From an uncultured Hyphomonadaceae bacterium (GTDB lineage Bacteria > Pseudomonadota > Alphaproteobacteria > Caulobacterales > Hyphomonadaceae), in contig CALMWO010000037.1 of the NCBI GenBank assembly GCA_937873805.1, positions 1-8,755 of the forward strand: 8,755 nucleotides of DNA, read 5' to 3'. Each line of letters begins with the position of its first letter. Position 1 is the stretch's first letter. Shown piece after piece: positions 1 to 6,420 of the stretch. The position numbers were made by a program, and so were the translations under genes. Under the pieces are notes generated by a model. That model made no database searches, had not been told where the DNA came from, and saw nothing but the letters and a program-made list of their open reading frames with translations.

Positions 1-717
1 TATCGGTCTCCTGATGGCGCCTTGGGGCCTATCTACGGTGTTGGCTGGACGCTGCTGTACGAGATGATGTTCTACGTCGTGTTCGCTGGTCTGGTGTGGA
101 TGCAGAAGTGGCGCGCAGTCCTAGCTCTATGTCTGATCTTCGTTGCGTTGTTCTGTGTGCGACTCTTGCTCATTTCAAATCTGCCGACCGAGATCGAATA
201 CTGGAGCAGCCCAATCGTGTTCGAGTTCGCCGCCGGAGCGATTCTCGGCGCACTGTTTACCGACGGCCTGCGTCTGCCGCGCTGGATGGGTCTGGCGCTG
301 GCCGCGACTGCGTTCCTGCTGTGGTTCGCAGGCGATGCGATCTGGGGCGAGACGGAAATGCACGTCATTGGTCGCGTCCTCAAGTACGGAATCCCGTCTG
401 CGCTTCTTGTTGCGGCCGCCACCATCGGCGTGGGCCATAAGCCAACCGGCTTTGTGTGGCCGCGTTGGATCGTTTTGATAGGCGACAGCTCATACAGCCT
501 TTATCTGAGCCACTTCTTTTCGATCGGGGCTACGCTCTTCGTGCTCGAGCGCTTTAATCTGCTGAATCTGGCGCCTTGGCCCGTCTGGTTCGTGCTTACT
601 TTTGGCGTGGCCGTAGCAACGGGCTACATTTCCTATCTTCTGATCGAGCGTCCCACGCTCTCTTTGACCCGAGGCTGGGGGCGGCGCTCGGCAAAAGTGC
701 AGCGTGCTGCGTCCTAA
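1..717 (+). CDS. Acyltransferase-3 family membrane protein (OafA/YrhL-like), 3' part only
   Basis: The reading frame is open from the first base of the window, so the gene begins upstream; the visible part is 238 residues. A TTG at 22 could be called as a start, but the residues before it continue the family pattern, so I treat the gene as 5'-truncated by the window edge. Family marks, numbered from base 1, are GWTLLYEMMFY at residues 15-25, the SYSLYLSHF motif at 164-172, and IERP at 215-218 just after the last membrane helix. Between them lie several hydrophobic segments. Members of this family are inner-membrane enzymes that move acyl groups, often acetyl, onto sugars of lipopolysaccharide, capsule or other surface glycans; the substrate here cannot be read. 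The N-terminal active-site region is outside the window. By hand count GC is about 58% over 1-660, against about 63% in sampled sucA and lpd lines, and codon choice is more mixed, which hints at a gene of different expression level or origin. Confidence 0.85.
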   Translation, partial: YRSPDGALGPIYGVGWTLLYEMMFYVVFAGLVWMQKWRAVLALCLIFVALFCVRLLLISNLPTEIEYWSSPIVFEFAAGAILGALFTDGLRLPRWMGLALAATAFLLWFAGDAIWGETEMHVIGRVLKYGIPSALLVAAATIGVGHKPTGFVWPRWIVLIGDSSYSLYLSHFFSIGATLFVLERFNLLNLAPWPVWFVLTFGVAVATGYISYLLIERPTLSLTRGWGRRSAKVQRAAS

Positions 718-812
718 ACGGTCCGATCCCACCAAGATCTGATTTTTTGGCATGATTTTTCGCGCCACCCCTTCAATCGCAACGGGCAGCGGCTTCGGGT
801 CGCTAATCTTTC

Positions 813-859
813 GGCGCGGAAAGGCTTGATCTTGCGCCCAACTTGGGTGTTTTGGCGCA
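813..859 (+). promoter_or_regulatory. Possible alternative stem-loops in the sucD leader
   Basis: GCGCC at 834-838 can pair with GGCGC at 813-817 upstream, or, as TGCGCC at 833-838, with GGCGCA at 854-859 downstream. The two pairings exclude each other. They lie just before the sucD Shine-Dalgarno sequence. No convincing -35/-10 pair was found between 718 and 890, so it is not clear where the sucD transcript starts. In GC-rich DNA short complementary arms arise by chance, so this is a weak call. Confidence 0.2.
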
Positions 860-875
860 GCCAGCAAAAACTCTT

Positions 876-881
876 GGAAGG
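876..881 (+). promoter_or_regulatory. Ribosome-binding site that fixes the sucD start
   Basis: GGAAGG ends nine bases before the ATG at 891. An in-frame TTG at 843 would add 16 residues, but it has no comparable site, and the added residues do not resemble the SucD N-terminus. The sequence beginning MSILIDRNTKV at 891 does. The start at 891 is therefore preferred. Confidence 0.75.
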
Positions 882-890
882 CCGGGCCGA

Positions 891-1802
891 ATGTCCATCC
901 TGATCGACAGAAACACCAAGGTCCTCACGCAGGGGATGACCGGCAAGACCGGCACGTTCCACACCGAGCAGGGCATTGCCTACGGCACGCAGTTTGTCGG
1001 CGGCATCACGCCGGGCAAAGGCGGCACGAACTGGGAAGGCACGCTGCCCGACGGCACGAAGGTTGAGCGCCCGCTGTTCAACACCGTTGCTGAGGCGCGC
1101 GACAGGACCGGCGCCAACGCCACGGTCATCTACGTGCCCCCGAAATTCTGCGCCGCCGCCATCGAGGAAGCCATCGATGCCGAGATCCCGCTGATCGTCA
1201 CGATCACTGAGGGCGTCCCCGTGCTCGACATGGTGCGTGTGAAGGACAAGCTCTCGAAATCGAAGTCGCGCCTGATCGGACCGAACTGCCCGGGCGTGCT
1301 CACGCCGGGCCAGTGCAAGATCGGCATCATGCCGGGCTCGATCTTCTCGAAAGGTAACATTGGCGTGCTCTCGCGCTCCGGCACGCTGACCTATGAGGCT
1401 GTTTTCCAGACCACGAACGAAGGCCTCGGCCAGACCACGGCTGTCGGCATCGGCGGTGACCCTGTGAAGGGCACGGACTTCATCGACGTGCTCGAAATGT
1501 TCCTCGCAGACGACGAGACCAAGGCGATCATCATGATCGGCGAAATCGGCGGTTCGGGCGAAGAAGAAGCCGCCCAATTCCTCAAAGACGAGGCAAAACG
1601 CGGCCGCAAGAAGCCTATGGTTGGCTTCATCGCCGGCCGCACGGCGCCCAAGGGACGCACGATGGGCCACGCCGGCGCCATCGTTTCGGGCGGCAAGGGC
1701 GATGCGGAATCGAAGATCGCGGCCATGGAATCAGCTGGAATCGTCGTGTCCCCCAGCCCCGCCCGCCTCGGCGCGACCATGACGGAAGTGCTGAAACGCT
1801 AG
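891..1802 (+). CDS. sucD: Succinyl-CoA synthetase (ADP/GDP-forming) alpha subunit
   Basis: SucD binds CoA and carries the phosphohistidine of succinyl-CoA synthetase, the TCA step that converts succinyl-CoA to succinate while making ATP or GTP; nucleotide choice depends on the SucC subunit, which is not in this window. The 303-residue product opens with the family N-terminus MSILIDRNTK. It has the CoA-binding Rossmann domain with PGKGG at 41-45, GPNCPG at 130-135, SRSGTLTYEA at 161-170, GIGGDP and IGEIGGS in the ligase domain, and MGHAGAI with the phosphorylated histidine at His260. It is longer than the 289-residue E. coli protein. About four extra residues are the DEAKRGRKKP stretch known from alphaproteobacteria. 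About nine lie in residues 47-62, between PGKGGT and FNTVAEA, where the E. coli enzyme has a short loop. The gene sits 167 bp before sucA on the same strand. Confidence 0.97.
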   Translation: MSILIDRNTKVLTQGMTGKTGTFHTEQGIAYGTQFVGGITPGKGGTNWEGTLPDGTKVERPLFNTVAEARDRTGANATVIYVPPKFCAAAIEEAIDAEIPLIVTITEGVPVLDMVRVKDKLSKSKSRLIGPNCPGVLTPGQCKIGIMPGSIFSKGNIGVLSRSGTLTYEAVFQTTNEGLGQTTAVGIGGDPVKGTDFIDVLEMFLADDETKAIIMIGEIGGSGEEEAAQFLKDEAKRGRKKPMVGFIAGRTAPKGRTMGHAGAIVSGGKGDAESKIAAMESAGIVVSPSPARLGATMTEVLKR

Positions 1803-1813
1803 GTTTTGCTGCT

Positions 1814-1842
1814 CGTTAGATCGTCGAAACGAAACGCTAACG
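1814..1842 (+). other. Stem-loop shortly after sucD
   Basis: CGTTAG at 1814-1819 is the reverse complement of CTAACG at 1837-1842. Nested inside, TCGT at 1821-1824 pairs with ACGA at 1829-1832 around a CGAA tetraloop. The structure begins 11 bases after the sucD stop. No T-run follows, so it is not a standard intrinsic terminator; it could protect the 3' end of sucD mRNA or mark an RNA-processing site. The function is inferred. Confidence 0.35.
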
Positions 1843-1866
1843 GTCACGCTCTTATGTGCAGTTTGT

Positions 1867-1885
1867 CTCACCCCAACGGGTTGAG
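1867..1885 (+). other. Small stem-loop in the sucD-sucA spacer
   Basis: CTCA at 1867-1870 pairs with TGAG at 1882-1885, and CCC at 1872-1874 with GGG at 1878-1880, with one C-T mismatch between the two helices and an AAC loop. It is short and may be fortuitous. It is one of several potential folds in this 167-bp spacer. Confidence 0.2.
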
Positions 1886-1928
1886 TCCGGCCGCAAAAAG
1901 CGACATCTGAGTGCCACCCAACCGCGCC

Positions 1929-1960
1929 CAGGGCAGGGGCCCTGATTCCGGCGCATCAGG
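1929..1960 (+). promoter_or_regulatory. Two mutually exclusive hairpins at the sucA ribosome-binding site
   Basis: CCTGAT at 1941-1946 is the exact reverse complement of ATCAGG at 1955-1960, with an 8-base loop. The right arm contains most of the sucA Shine-Dalgarno sequence (AGGA, 1958-1961), so this hairpin would hide it. A competing hairpin pairs CAGGG at 1929-1933 with CCCTG at 1940-1944 around a 6-base loop. It uses four of the bases needed by the first (1941-1944), so only one of the two can form fully. This is the geometry of a translational on/off switch. The pairing is seen in the sequence; a regulatory role and any ligand are inference. Confidence 0.35.
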
Positions 1961-1969
1961 ACGCAAAAC

Positions 1970-4969
1970 ATGACGATCGAGGCGAAGACGGGCGAGGCCC
2001 GCGGCATGGACAACGAAGCCATGCTGGACACGGCCTTCCTTTACGGGGCCAACGCCGCCTACATCGAGCAGCTCTACGCCCAGTACGCGGAAGACCCCGC
2101 CTCGGTCCCTGAAAGCTGGCAGACCTTCTTCCGCGGCGTCGCGGACTCAGCGGCTGACGCCACTCACGCGGCCAAAGGCCCGGAGTGGAAAGAGCCCCTC
2201 AAGCACCAGAACGGCGAACTCGTTTCCGCCCTGGACGGCAACTGGGGCGCTGACACCAAGAAAGAGGTCAAGAAGGCCCCGCAGGTTGGTCCGGTCCTGG
2301 CCCCCGCCGATCTTGCCCAACAGGTCCAGGATTCGATCCGCGCGCTGATGATGATCCGCGCCTATCGCATCCGCGGCCACCTTGCCGCCCACCTCGACCC
2401 GCTGAACCTCATCAAGGTCGAAGACCAGCCCGAGCTGGATCCCAAGACCTACGGCTTCGGCCCGAAGGACATGGATCGCCGCATCTACATCGACAACGTG
2501 CTGGGCCTGGAATACGCGACCCCGCGCCAGATGGTCGACATCCTGAAGCGCACCTATTGCGGCACCTTCGCTGTCGAATTCATGCACATCTCGGACCCGG
2601 AGGAGAAATCCTGGCTCCAGCAGCGCATCGAAGGCAAGGACAAGGAAATCTCGTTCACGCCCCAGGGCAAGCGCGCCATCCTGAAGAAGCTGGTCGAAGC
2701 CGAAGCCTTCGAGCGCTTCCTGCACAAGCGCTATCCCGGCACCAAGCGCTTCGGTCTCGATGGCGGTGAAGCCGCTGTCCCGGCGCTCGAGCAGATCATC
2801 AAGCGCGGCGGCGCGCTCGGCGTCGACGAGATCATTGTCGGCATGCCGCACCGTGGCCGCCTCAACGTGCTCGCCGCGGTGATGGGCAAACCCTACCACA
2901 AGATCTTCTTCGAGTTTCAGGGCGGCAACACGCAGGGCGGCGACGACTACGGGTCGGGCGATGTGAAATACCACCTTGGCGCATCGTCAGATCGCGAGTT
3001 CGACGGCCACAACGTCCACCTCTCGCTCACCGCGAACCCCAGCCACCTCGAAATCGTGAACCCGGTCGTGCTCGGCAAGGCGCGCGCCAAGCAGTTCTTC
3101 GACGAGGTCGAAGCCGGCGGCGCCCGCGCCACTGATCCGAAGGAGCGCGATGCGCGCCGCGCCAAGGTGATGCCGCTGCTGCTGCACGGCGATGCCGCGT
3201 TCGCAGGTCAGGGCGTCGTCGCCGAATGCTTCGCGCTGTCGGGCCTTGCCGGCTACCGCACGGGCGGGGCGATGCACTTCATCGTCAACAACCAGATCGG
3301 CTTCACCACGGCGCCGTCCTTCTCCCGCTCGTCTCCGTATCCGTCGGACATGGCGAAGATGGTTGATGCGCCGGTCTTCCACGTGAACGGCGACGATCCC
3401 GAAGCGGTCGTCTACGCGGCCAAGGTCGCTACCGAATATCGCCAGCAGTTCCGCAAGGACGTGGTCATCGACATGTTCTGTTATCGCCGCTTCGGTCACA
3501 ACGAGGGCGACGATCCGACGATGACGCAGCCGCTGATGTACGCGAAAATTCGCGACCAGTCGTCGACCCGCGAGCTCTATTCGCGCCGCCTCATCGACGA
3601 AGGCGTGCTCTCCGAGGACGCGCTGGCCAACATGATCGCGGAGATGGACGCCCATCTCGACAGCGAATTTGAGAAAGCCAAGACGTTCAAGCCCGGCGCC
3701 GCCGACTGGCTCGACGGCAAATGGGCCGGCCTCGGCCTGCCGAAAGACGAGGAAGGCCGCGGCAAGACCAGCGTGTCGATGGCCAAGCTCAAAGAGCTCG
3801 GCAAGAAGATCACGACCGTTCCGGAAGGCTTCAACATCCACAAGACCGTCGCCCGCACGGTCGATGCGCGTCGCAAGATGGCGACGACGGGTGAAAATCT
3901 CGACTGGGGCATGGCTGAACACATGGCCTTCGCCACACTGTTGGACGAGGGCTTCCCCGTTCGTCTCTCGGGCCAGGACTCGTGCCGTGGCACGTTCACC
4001 CAGCGCCATTCGCACTTCGTCGACCAGGTAACGGAAGAGCGCTACACGCCGCTCAACCACGTGTCCGACAACCAGGCCAATTACGAAGTCATCGACTCGC
4101 TGCTCTCCGAAGAAGCGGTCCTCGGCTACGAATATGGCTACGCGCTCACGGCGCCGAACACGCTCACGCTGTGGGAAGCCCAGTTCGGCGACTTCGCCAA
4201 CGGCGCCCAGGTCCTGTTCGACCAGTTCATCTCCTCGGGCGAACGCAAATGGCTGCGCATGTGCGGTCTCGTCTGCCTTCTGCCGCATGGCTATGAGGGG
4301 CAGGGCCCGGAACACTCGTCCGCCCGCCTCGAGCGCTTCCTCCAGATGTGCGCGCAGGACAACATGCAGGTCGTCAACTGCACGACGCCGGCAAACTACT
4401 ACCACGCCCTGCGCCGCCAGATTCACCGCGACTTCCGCAAGCCGCTGATCGTGATGACGCCGAAGTCGCTACTGCGCCACAAGCGCGCCGTGTCCTTCTT
4501 CAAGGACATGGGCCCCAACACGTCCTTCCACCGCATCCTGCACGACGGCGCGGAAGTGCCGGAATGCAAAGCAGACGTGACGCTGAAGGCCGACAAGGAC
4601 ATCCGTCGCGTCGTTATGTGCTCGGGCAAGGTCTATTACGACCTCTTCGAAGAGCGCGAGAAGCGCAAGATCGACGACGTCTATCTGCTGCGCATCGAGC
4701 AGCTCTATCCGTTCCCGGTCGCGTCCCTCATGAAGGAGCTCGCGCGTTTCCCGAACGCCGACATGGTCTGGTGCCAGGAAGAGCCGCGCAACATGGGTTC
4801 GTGGAACTTCGTCGACTGGAACATCGAGAAGACGCTCGAGAAACTGGATGTGAAGCACAAGCGCGCCCGTTATGTCGGCCGCCCCGCCTCGGCTTCCACG
4901 GCCGCCGGCACGATGACGCTCCACAACAAGGAACTGGCCGCTTTCCTCGAAGCCGCTTTCGAGAAGTAA
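1970..4969 (+). CDS. sucA: 2-oxoglutarate dehydrogenase E1 component
   Basis: SucA is the thiamine-diphosphate-dependent E1 of the 2-oxoglutarate dehydrogenase complex. It decarboxylates 2-oxoglutarate and passes the succinyl group to the lipoyl arm of SucB. The 999-residue protein is full length (E. coli has 933). It has the N-terminal E1 segment with FLYG at 23-26 and AYIEQLY following. The active-site block GMPHRGRLN at 291-299 includes His294, and DVKYH ends at His335. The thiamine-diphosphate motif runs from GD at 407-408 to NN at 440-441, followed by FGHNEGDDP from 508. The pyrimidine-binding and C-terminal domains show SGQDSCRGT from 667 and PHGYEGQGPEH at 772-782. The ATG at 1970 has AGGA at 1958-1961 eight bases upstream. 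A second in-frame ATG at 2006, with GAGG at 1994-1997, would remove 12 poorly conserved residues and cannot be excluded. SucB follows after a 206-bp spacer. Confidence 0.98.
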   Translation: MTIEAKTGEARGMDNEAMLDTAFLYGANAAYIEQLYAQYAEDPASVPESWQTFFRGVADSAADATHAAKGPEWKEPLKHQNGELVSALDGNWGADTKKEVKKAPQVGPVLAPADLAQQVQDSIRALMMIRAYRIRGHLAAHLDPLNLIKVEDQPELDPKTYGFGPKDMDRRIYIDNVLGLEYATPRQMVDILKRTYCGTFAVEFMHISDPEEKSWLQQRIEGKDKEISFTPQGKRAILKKLVEAEAFERFLHKRYPGTKRFGLDGGEAAVPALEQIIKRGGALGVDEIIVGMPHRGRLNVLAAVMGKPYHKIFFEFQGGNTQGGDDYGSGDVKYHLGASSDREFDGHNVHLSLTANPSHLEIVNPVVLGKARAKQFFDEVEAGGARATDPKERDARRAKVMPLLLHGDAAFAGQGVVAECFALSGLAGYRTGGAMHFIVNNQIGFTTAPSFSRSSPYPSDMAKMVDAPVFHVNGDDPEAVVYAAKVATEYRQQFRKDVVIDMFCYRRFGHNEGDDPTMTQPLMYAKIRDQSSTRELYSRRLIDEGVLSEDALANMIAEMDAHLDSEFEKAKTFKPGAADWLDGKWAGLGLPKDEEGRGKTSVSMAKLKELGKKITTVPEGFNIHKTVARTVDARRKMATTGENLDWGMAEHMAFATLLDEGFPVRLSGQDSCRGTFTQRHSHFVDQVTEERYTPLNHVSDNQANYEVIDSLLSEEAVLGYEYGYALTAPNTLTLWEAQFGDFANGAQVLFDQFISSGERKWLRMCGLVCLLPHGYEGQGPEHSSARLERFLQMCAQDNMQVVNCTTPANYYHALRRQIHRDFRKPLIVMTPKSLLRHKRAVSFFKDMGPNTSFHRILHDGAEVPECKADVTLKADKDIRRVVMCSGKVYYDLFEEREKRKIDDVYLLRIEQLYPFPVASLMKELARFPNADMVWCQEEPRNMGSWNFVDWNIEKTLEKLDVKHKRARYVGRPASASTAAGTMTLHNKELAAFLEAAFEK

Positions 4970-4982
4970 CCTCAGTCTTGCC

Positions 4983-5005
4983 TCCCCCGGCGGCAGGCCG
5001 GGGGA
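4983..5005 (+). repeat. GC-rich 9-bp hairpin after sucA, possible dispersed palindrome
   Basis: TCCCCCGGC at 4983-4991 is the exact reverse complement of GCCGGGGGA at 4997-5005, leaving a 5-base loop. It starts 14 bases after the sucA stop. AAAA, not a T-run, follows on the plus strand, so it does not look like an intrinsic terminator for sucA. CCTCCC/GGGG palindromes of this style are often scattered in intergenic DNA of alphaproteobacteria and can affect mRNA stability between co-transcribed genes. Whether this one is repeated in the genome cannot be seen from one window. Confidence 0.45.
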
Positions 5006-5113
5006 AAATGCCTCCCTGGACTCGCAGTAACGCCCCTCTAACCCCACCTCCTGCAAAACGCGGCAATCGGGCCCTCGAAACCCGCGATTTTACCCTCCCC
5101 AAGCGGCCCAAGC

Positions 5114-5154
5114 GGGGCTAAACCCCTCTCGCGCGCGGTCGCCCGGAAGGCGAC
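5114..5154 (+). other. Stem-loops in the sucB leader
   Basis: GTCGCC at 5138-5143 pairs exactly with GGCGAC at 5149-5154 around a CGGAA loop, ending 12 bases before the sucB Shine-Dalgarno GGAG at 5167-5170. Just upstream, GGGG at 5114-5117 can pair with CCCC at 5123-5126 around CTAAA. The whole spacer from 4970 to 5175 holds no plausible gene and no clear promoter. Its structure suggests post-transcriptional control or processing between sucA and sucB, but nothing in the sequence proves this. Confidence 0.35.
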
Positions 5155-5175
5155 TCGAACCGATCTGGAGACGTC

Positions 5176-6414
5176 ATGGATATCAAGGTGCCCGCGATGG
5201 GCGAGAGCGTGACCGAAGGAACGCTCGCCAACTGGCTCGTGAAACCCGGCCAGGTCGTGAAGCAGGACGATCCGATCGCTGAAATCGAGACCGACAAGGT
5301 CGCGGTTGAAGTCCCGGCCCCCGCCGCTGGCGTCATTTCCGAGCAGCTCGTCAAGGAAGGCGAGACCGTCCAGATCGGCAAGATTATCGCGCGTATGACC
5401 GAGGGCGGTTCCGCTGCTGCGGCTCCTGCCGCCGCCAAGCCTGCCGCTTCCGCCACGCCGCCGGCCAAAGCCGCTGCTGCTCCAGCCGCCACTACGGCCC
5501 GCGCCACCGACAAGGTTGCTCCCTCGGTTGGCCGCATCGCCGCTGAAGCCAATGTCGATCCCGCCGGCATCCCCGGCACCGGCAAGGGCGGCCGCGCCAC
5601 CAAGGGCGACGCGCTCGCCTACGTCGCCAACACCCCGGCTCCCGCCGCCGCCACTCCTGCATCAGCAAGGGCGCCTGCCGCCGAAGCTCCGGCCCGCGCG
5701 CCGCGTGAGCTCGGCCCCCGCGAAGAACGCGTGAAGATGACGCGCCTGCGCCAGACGATCGCGCGCCGCCTCAAGGAAGCCCAGAACTCCGCCGCCATGC
5801 TCACGACGTTCAACGACGTCGACATGTCGGAAGTGATGGAGCTCCGCAAACGTCACAAGGACGCCTTCGAGAAGAAGCACGGCGTGAAGCTCGGCTTCAT
5901 GGGCTTCTTCGTCCGCGCCTGCGTCGGCGCGTTGAAAGAAGTTCCCTCGGTCAACGCCGAGATCGACGGCACAGACATCATTTACAAGAATTTCTACAAC
6001 GTCTCGGTCGCCGTCGGCACCGACAAGGGCCTCGTCGTCCCCGTCGTGCGTGATGCCGACACGATGACGCTGGCTGAAATCGAAGCCGAGATCGGTCGCC
6101 TTGGTGCGCTCGCCCGCGATGGCAAGCTTGGCATGGACGACCTGCAGGGCGGCACGTTCACGATCTCGAACGGCGGCGTCTACGGCTCGCTGATGTCGAC
6201 GCCGATCCTGAACCCGCCCCAGTCCGGCGTGCTCGGCATGCACCGCATCGAGGAGCGCCCGGTTGTCGTCGATGGCAAGATCATCGCGCGTCCGATGATG
6301 TACCTCGCGCTCAGCTACGATCACCGCCTCGTCGACGGCAAGGAAGCAGTCACCTTCCTCGTCCGCGTCAAGGAAGCGCTGGAAGATCCCGAGCGTCTGC
6401 TGCTCGACCTCTAA
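5176..6414 (+). CDS. sucB: Dihydrolipoyllysine-residue succinyltransferase (2-oxoglutarate dehydrogenase E2)
   Basis: SucB is the core of the 2-oxoglutarate dehydrogenase complex: its lipoyl arm takes the succinyl group from SucA and transfers it to CoA, and is then reoxidised by Lpd. The 412-residue protein has the standard layout. A single lipoyl domain spans about 1-76, with the modified lysine Lys41 in ETDKVAVEV. An Ala/Pro-rich flexible linker covers about 78-112. The peripheral-subunit-binding domain spans about 114-150 (APSVGRIAAEANVDP, then GTGKGGRATKGD). A second Ala/Pro linker covers about 152-177. The catalytic acyltransferase domain runs from about 185 to the end, with the active-site motif HRLVDG giving His383 and Asp387. 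The start is firm: GGAG at 5167-5170 lies five bases before the ATG, and the protein begins directly with the lipoyl fold (MDIKVPAMGESVTEG). This start context distinguishes it from pyruvate dehydrogenase E2, as does its position beside sucA. Confidence 0.97.
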   Translation: MDIKVPAMGESVTEGTLANWLVKPGQVVKQDDPIAEIETDKVAVEVPAPAAGVISEQLVKEGETVQIGKIIARMTEGGSAAAAPAAAKPAASATPPAKAAAAPAATTARATDKVAPSVGRIAAEANVDPAGIPGTGKGGRATKGDALAYVANTPAPAAATPASARAPAAEAPARAPRELGPREERVKMTRLRQTIARRLKEAQNSAAMLTTFNDVDMSEVMELRKRHKDAFEKKHGVKLGFMGFFVRACVGALKEVPSVNAEIDGTDIIYKNFYNVSVAVGTDKGLVVPVVRDADTMTLAEIEAEIGRLGALARDGKLGMDDLQGGTFTISNGGVYGSLMSTPILNPPQSGVLGMHRIEERPVVVDGKIIARPMMYLALSYDHRLVDGKEAVTFLVRVKEALEDPERLLLDL

Positions 6415-6420
6415 TCGGCG

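Noticed and set aside
731..760. Two T-runs (743-748 and 756-760) after the acyltransferase gene as an intrinsic terminator
   Set aside because: No GC-rich stem precedes either run; only weak pairs such as GATC (725-728) with GATC (736-739) are possible. TGATTTTT is repeated at 740-747 and 753-760, but this alone is not a terminator.
843..890. N-terminal extension of SucD from TTG at 843
   Set aside because: The added residues do not fit the family, and the ribosome-binding site at 876-881 serves ATG 891.
714..1670. Minus-strand open frame (318 residues) opposite sucD
   Set aside because: sucD on the plus strand is certain, and the antisense product has the same shadow composition with no domain.
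2987..4426. Long open frame on the minus strand (479 residues) opposite sucA
   Set aside because: It is antisense to highly conserved E1 sequence. Its product is rich in Arg, Val, Ala and Glu in the pattern that GC-rich third positions give on the opposite strand, and it has no recognisable domain.
5019..5156. Two GACTC sites (5019-5023 and 5152-5156) as CcrM methylation signals
   Set aside because: GANTC sites occur throughout the window, and neither sits in a recognised promoter, so no epigenetic control can be claimed.
5410..5710. Ala/Pro-rich repeats in sucB as an unusual low-complexity insertion
   Set aside because: They are the normal flexible linkers on both sides of the subunit-binding domain of E2 proteins.
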